8,314 nt of DNA, taken from the NCBI GenBank assembly GCA_028869355.1, contig JAGWSK010000155.1, positions 1 to 8,314 of the forward strand. The letters run 5' to 3'. Position 1 is the stretch's first letter; each line of letters opens with the position of its first letter. Positions 5,245-8,314 of this stretch are shown one piece after another. A program made the translations under genes and the position numbers. The notes beneath the pieces were generated by a model. It had not been told where the DNA came from, made no database searches, and worked only from the letters and a program-made list of their open reading frames with translations. The DNA comes from Alphaproteobacteria bacterium (GTDB lineage Bacteria > Pseudomonadota > Alphaproteobacteria > Micropepsales > Micropepsaceae).

Positions 5245-7125
5245 TTGCAGGATACCAGCGCGGACGGGCTGAATCCGGGCTTTACGCGGCGTTTCGCCGT
5301 AGGTGCAGAGTGCAACGGAACGGGAACCCATTTCCGGGTGTGGGCACCCAAGCGCGATTCCGTTTCGATCGTCTTCGAGGACGGCAACGAGGAAGCGCTC
5401 ACGCGTGAAAGCGGTGGCTATCACTCCGGCTATGTCGACGGCGCCCTGCCCGGCAACCGCTATCGTATCGGGATCGACGGCGGAGCGCAGGCGTTTCCCG
5501 ACCCCGCGTCGCGTTACCAGCCGAATGGCCCGCATGGCCCATCCGAAATCGTCGACGCGTCGAAATTTGGCTGGAACGACGCCGATTGGCCGGGCATCGG
5601 TCTCAGGGGACAGGTCATCTATGAACTGCATATCGGCACGTTCACGGAAGGCGGGACCTGGCAATCGGCGATTGAAACACTTCCGCAGCTCAGATCGCTG
5701 GGAATCACCTGCATCGAAATGATGCCGGTGGCGGAATTTACCGGCCGGTTCGGCTGGGGCTATGACGGTGTCGATCTGTTTGCGCCGGCGCATGTCTATG
5801 GATCGCCAGACGATCTCAAGTCATTTATTGCAGCGGCGCACGCGCTGGGTTTGGGCGTCATTCTGGACGTGGTTTACAACCATTTCGGTCCGGATGGCTG
5901 TTACCTGAAAGAGTTCGACCAGGATTATTTCACCAGCAAATATGCGAACGAGTGGGGCGAGGCGCTGAATTACGATGGTGACGGCGCGCGCGGCTTGCGC
6001 GAGTTTGTCACGGCCAACGCCGCCTACTGGATCGAGGAATTCCATTTCGACGGCTTGCGGCTGGATGCCGTGCAGACCATTCACGACACGTCTTCGCCGC
6101 ATATCGTCGCGTGCATCTCACAGGCCGTACGTGAAGCGGCGGGAAAAAGGCATGTCATCCTGGTTGCCGAAAGCGAAAATCAGAGAGCGATCTTCGCGCG
6201 CCCGGTTTCCGCAGGCGGCTATGGGATGGACGGCATCTGGAATGATGATTTCCATCACTCGGCAGTCGTCGCGATCACCGGTCACTCCGGCGCCTATTAC
6301 TCCGACTTTCACGGCACGCCGCAGGAGCTCTTATCCGCAGCAAAATATGGCTACCTGTTTCAGGGCCAGACATCCCGGTGGCAAAATAAGCGGCGCGGGA
6401 CGCCGGTCTTTGGTCTCGATCCGGCACAATTCATCCTGTTCCTGGAGAACCACGATCAGGTCGCCAACTCCGCCTCCGGCGCACGCTTGTGGCAAGTGGC
6501 GAGTCCCAGGCGCTTGCGCGCCTTCACGGCGCTGTTTCTGCTGCTGCCGGGCACGCCGATGCTGTTTCAGGGCCAGGAATTCCAATCGTCCCGGCCGTTC
6601 GTGTTTTTTGCCGACATGCCGGAGCCGTTGCGGGAGGCGGTGGCCCGCGGGCGCGCCGAATTCCTCCGTCAGTTTGCGAATATCGCGAAACTCGATGACC
6701 CGCCAGGCGATCCCGCAACTTACGCCAAATGCAAACTGGACTGGCACGAATTTGAAATGCACGCGGAAGCCGTTGCGCTCCATTGCGACCTGTTGGCGCT
6801 GCGGCGCACTGATCCCGTCTTCTCGGCCCAGCGCGCGCATGGGATTGACGGCGCCGTGCTCGCACCGGAAGCTTTTCTGCTTCGTTTTTTCGGCCAGGCA
6901 GGCGATGACCGGCTGCTGTTTGTGAATTACGGCCCGGATATCAACTGCGGCTCATTTGCTGAACCGCTGATTGCGCCGCCGGAAGGCTCCGAATGGCGCC
7001 TGATGTGGTCGAGTGAAGAAAAGAAGTATGGCGGCGCCGGCGTGGCGCCGTTTGAAGACGATAAAGGCTGGCATCTCACCGGCCATTCCGCCCTCGTCCT
7101 CCGCGCCACCCCCCTCGGGACCTGA
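5245..7125 (+). CDS. treZ: Malto-oligosyltrehalose trehalohydrolase
   Basis: TreZ hydrolyses the alpha-1,4 bond next to the trehalose end of maltooligosyltrehalose, releasing free trehalose in the cytoplasm; it is the second step of the TreY-TreZ route from glycogen or maltodextrin. The 626-residue product has an N-terminal CBM48-like sandwich (THFRVWAPKRDSVSIVF, from about residue 28), then a GH13 barrel with IYELHIGTFT (125-134), GYDGVDLFAP (172-181), ILDVVYNHFGP (206-216), Asp274 in GLRLDAVQ, Glu309 in LVAESEN and Asp404 in LENHDQVAN. The spacing of these three matches the TreZ catalytic triad as I recall it. The end, KYGGAG to ALVLRA, is the usual beta domain. The start is uncertain: TTG 5245 has AGGGGTGG just upstream and fits family length, while TTG 5179 would add 22 residues and squeeze the divergent promoter. 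No treY lies next to it. The downstream gap carries repeat copy 2. Confidence 0.92.
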   Translation: MQDTSADGLNPGFTRRFAVGAECNGTGTHFRVWAPKRDSVSIVFEDGNEEALTRESGGYHSGYVDGALPGNRYRIGIDGGAQAFPDPASRYQPNGPHGPSEIVDASKFGWNDADWPGIGLRGQVIYELHIGTFTEGGTWQSAIETLPQLRSLGITCIEMMPVAEFTGRFGWGYDGVDLFAPAHVYGSPDDLKSFIAAAHALGLGVILDVVYNHFGPDGCYLKEFDQDYFTSKYANEWGEALNYDGDGARGLREFVTANAAYWIEEFHFDGLRLDAVQTIHDTSSPHIVACISQAVREAAGKRHVILVAESENQRAIFARPVSAGGYGMDGIWNDDFHHSAVVAITGHSGAYYSDFHGTPQELLSAAKYGYLFQGQTSRWQNKRRGTPVFGLDPAQFILFLENHDQVANSASGARLWQVASPRRLRAFTALFLLLPGTPMLFQGQEFQSSRPFVFFADMPEPLREAVARGRAEFLRQFANIAKLDDPPGDPATYAKCKLDWHEFEMHAEAVALHCDLLALRRTDPVFSAQRAHGIDGAVLAPEAFLLRFFGQAGDDRLLFVNYGPDINCGSFAEPLIAPPEGSEWRLMWSSEEKKYGGAGVAPFEDDKGWHLTGHSALVLRATPLGT

Positions 7126-7145
7126 GGGCGCCGCGAAAAGATATT

Positions 7146-7208
7146 TCACGCGGAGCCGCGGAGCGGACGTTGATTTCGCGACCTCCGCGTCTCTGCGTCT
7201 CCGCGTGA
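7146..7208. repeat. Interspersed palindromic repeat, copy 2
   Basis: The left arm TCACGCGGAGCCGCGGAG at 7146-7163 faces a longer right arm at 7182-7208 whose complement begins TCACGCGGAGACGCAGAGAC. The arms fold on each other with an 18-base centre. The right arm, read on the minus strand, is nearly identical to the left arm of copy 1 at 3437, so the two copies lie in opposite orientation. It begins 20 bases after the treZ stop, which again puts a copy straight behind a GH13 gene. A terminator or 3'-protecting role is possible but not shown; there is no T-run. Confidence 0.85.
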
Positions 7209-7346
7209 GAGTTTTGGAGTCCACGAAGCCTCGGCTCCGTCAGGAGAACGACGTCAACAATGTTCATCCCACGCTGCTCCAGCCATTCGCGGATGGGCAG
7301 CAATCGTTTATTGTTCTGTACGCCGAATTTGGGAGGCGACCGAACT
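7209..7346 (+). other. Intergenic region and leader of the VOC gene, no recognised content
   Basis: After repeat copy 2, 138 bases lead to the next gene. I recognise nothing in it except the ribosome site GGGAGG at 7331-7336, ten bases before ATG 7347. It must carry the promoter unless the gene is read through from treZ. A minus-strand open frame crosses it but its translation resembles no family I know and it runs on through the repeat. Confidence 0.4.
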
Positions 7347-8314
7347 ATGCGAACATTGCTGGCCGGTTTGGCCATTGCCGTCCTGATCCCATGCGCCGCG
7401 AGCGCCGCGGATTCGACCAGCACACTGCCGGCGCCCGGCTTTCACCACCTGCACCTGAACTCGGCTGATCCGGCTGCGGCAGCGGCGTTTTACGCCCGCG
7501 AATTTCCAACCACCTCACCCGCGCAATGGGGTGGTTTTCAGGCGCTGCGATCGCCCAACAATGTGATGATCCTGTTCACCAAAGTTGCGGCGCCGCCGGT
7601 TTCCGACCCGCAGGCGACCGCATATTGGCATTTCGGCTGGCATGTCACCGATGAGCGCAAAAGCTATGCGCTGTATCGCATGCGGTCCGAAGTAAAGCTG
7701 TTGCCGCTCTACACCACGGATGAGGGCGGCTCTGTTTTGGTGAGCAGCGACACCTGGCCCGGAACCGGCGGATTGCTGGGGCTGACAAAGGCGCAGATCG
7801 CCGATGCGAAGGCCAGAGGCGTGCAGCCGCTCGGAGGCGCAGGATTTGCGTATATGCAGGGGCCTGACGGCGCATTGATCGAATATCAGGGCAACATGCC
7901 GGCCGAGCGTTTCAACCATGTGCACATGTATCAGGAGCAGCCGTTTTGCGCCCAAATCTGGTACGCGAAACACCTGAATGCCGCTCTGCCGCGCGGTGCA
8001 GTCCTGAAAAATGAAAACAACTGTGCGGTAGCACGGGGACCGGACCGCACCTGGCCCGCGCTCGAACAGCGGGGAATGTTCCGCACGCCAACGGCCGGCG
8101 TCCTGTTCGGCGATGTCGCGCTCAACTGGTACATGCGCCAGACCGAGACGCCATTACAGCCTACGCGCGGACGGCTGATGGATCACGTCGGCCTTTCCGT
8201 CACCAATCTCGATGCATGGATCGCCAAACTCAGGCGCGAAGGCGTGACGTTTCTCGAACAGCCCTATCGGCTCGGCGACACACGCGCGGTCATGATCGAG
8301 GGGCCGAGCCACGA
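7347..8314 (+). CDS. Secreted VOC (glyoxalase/bleomycin-resistance fold) protein, 3' end cut by window edge
   Basis: The first 322 residues of an exported protein with the vicinal-oxygen-chelate fold. The Sec signal MRTLLAGLAIAVLIPCAASA is followed by ADSTS, with likely cleavage after Ala20; Cys16 is preceded by Pro, so it is not a lipobox. Unit 1 begins GFHHLHLNSADPAAAAAFYA (31-50), continues through WHFGWHVTD (94-102) and ends GPDGALIEYQGN (172-183). Unit 2 begins FNHVHMY (189-195), has a low-similarity centre, then LMDHVGLSVTNLDAWIAKLR (277-296) and MIEGPSH at the window edge. The candidate metal ligands are His34 or His36, His99 and Glu179 in the first unit, and His191 and His280 in the second, whose acidic ligand should lie just beyond the window. 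Enzymes of this fold include isomerases, dioxygenases and resistance proteins; the reaction here is unknown. The start is set by GGGAGG ten bases upstream and by the signal peptide. Confidence 0.85.
   Translation, partial: MRTLLAGLAIAVLIPCAASAADSTSTLPAPGFHHLHLNSADPAAAAAFYAREFPTTSPAQWGGFQALRSPNNVMILFTKVAAPPVSDPQATAYWHFGWHVTDERKSYALYRMRSEVKLLPLYTTDEGGSVLVSSDTWPGTGGLLGLTKAQIADAKARGVQPLGGAGFAYMQGPDGALIEYQGNMPAERFNHVHMYQEQPFCAQIWYAKHLNAALPRGAVLKNENNCAVARGPDRTWPALEQRGMFRTPTAGVLFGDVALNWYMRQTETPLQPTRGRLMDHVGLSVTNLDAWIAKLRREGVTFLEQPYRLGDTRAVMIEGPSH

Noticed and set aside
5975..6925. A 316-codon plus-strand frame inside treZ in a different frame.
   Set aside because: It is rich in Arg, Ser and Pro, typical of an out-of-frame read of GC-rich coding DNA; TreZ motifs run through the whole region in the true frame.
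7076..7423. A minus-strand frame through the treZ-VOC gap that could be a small gene or a gene remnant.
   Set aside because: Much of its product (HAETQRR-like) is read from the palindromic repeat, it overlaps both flanking genes, and the rest matches nothing I know.

Overview
The window is moderately GC-rich and densely coded. It reads as a chromosomal carbohydrate and central-carbon region of a Gram-negative bacterium, most likely an alphaproteobacterium. That placement is an inference from protein flavour (FucP-type sugar carrier, GlpD, GH13 enzymes, small secreted proteins with Sec signals), not from a marker gene. Two genes run off the edges: an MFS sugar transporter on the left and a secreted VOC-fold protein on the right.

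Layout. (1) 1-230, minus: N-terminus of a FucP/GluP-type MFS transporter. (2) 231-430: divergent intergenic region with a short direct repeat. (3) 431-817, plus: small secreted DUF2541-like protein. (4) 818-960: leader region with mutually exclusive stem options. (5) 961-1812, plus: secreted protein of unknown function. (6) 1813-1928: a repeat block built on a 7-bp unit fills the whole gap between two converging genes and runs into the 3' end of the second. (7) 1908-3395, minus: aerobic glycerol-3-phosphate dehydrogenase GlpD, whose FAD-binding N-terminus has no ordinary start codon. (8) 3437-3525: inverted-repeat element. (9) 3530-5125, minus: cytoplasmic GH13 alpha-glucosidase. (10) 5126-5244: divergent promoter region with a 16-bp palindrome. 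(11) 5245-7125, plus: malto-oligosyltrehalose trehalohydrolase TreZ. (12) 7146-7208: second copy of the inverted-repeat family, then about 140 bp with no recognised content. (13) 7347-8314, plus: secreted protein with two VOC (glyoxalase-like) units, incomplete.

Function. The transporter, the GH13 alpha-glucosidase and TreZ fit uptake and turnover of glucose oligosaccharides and trehalose, and GlpD feeds glycerol 3-phosphate into glycolysis and the respiratory chain. The glucosidase and glpD share a strand and may be co-transcribed across the repeat at 3437-3525. TreZ needs a TreY partner, which is not in this window. The three secreted proteins have no evident metabolic link to the sugar genes.

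No convincing new multi-gene system is visible. The points most worth checking are the missing canonical start of glpD, the heptamer array that supplies the last codons and stop of glpD, and the paired palindromic repeats just behind the stop codons of the two GH13 genes.
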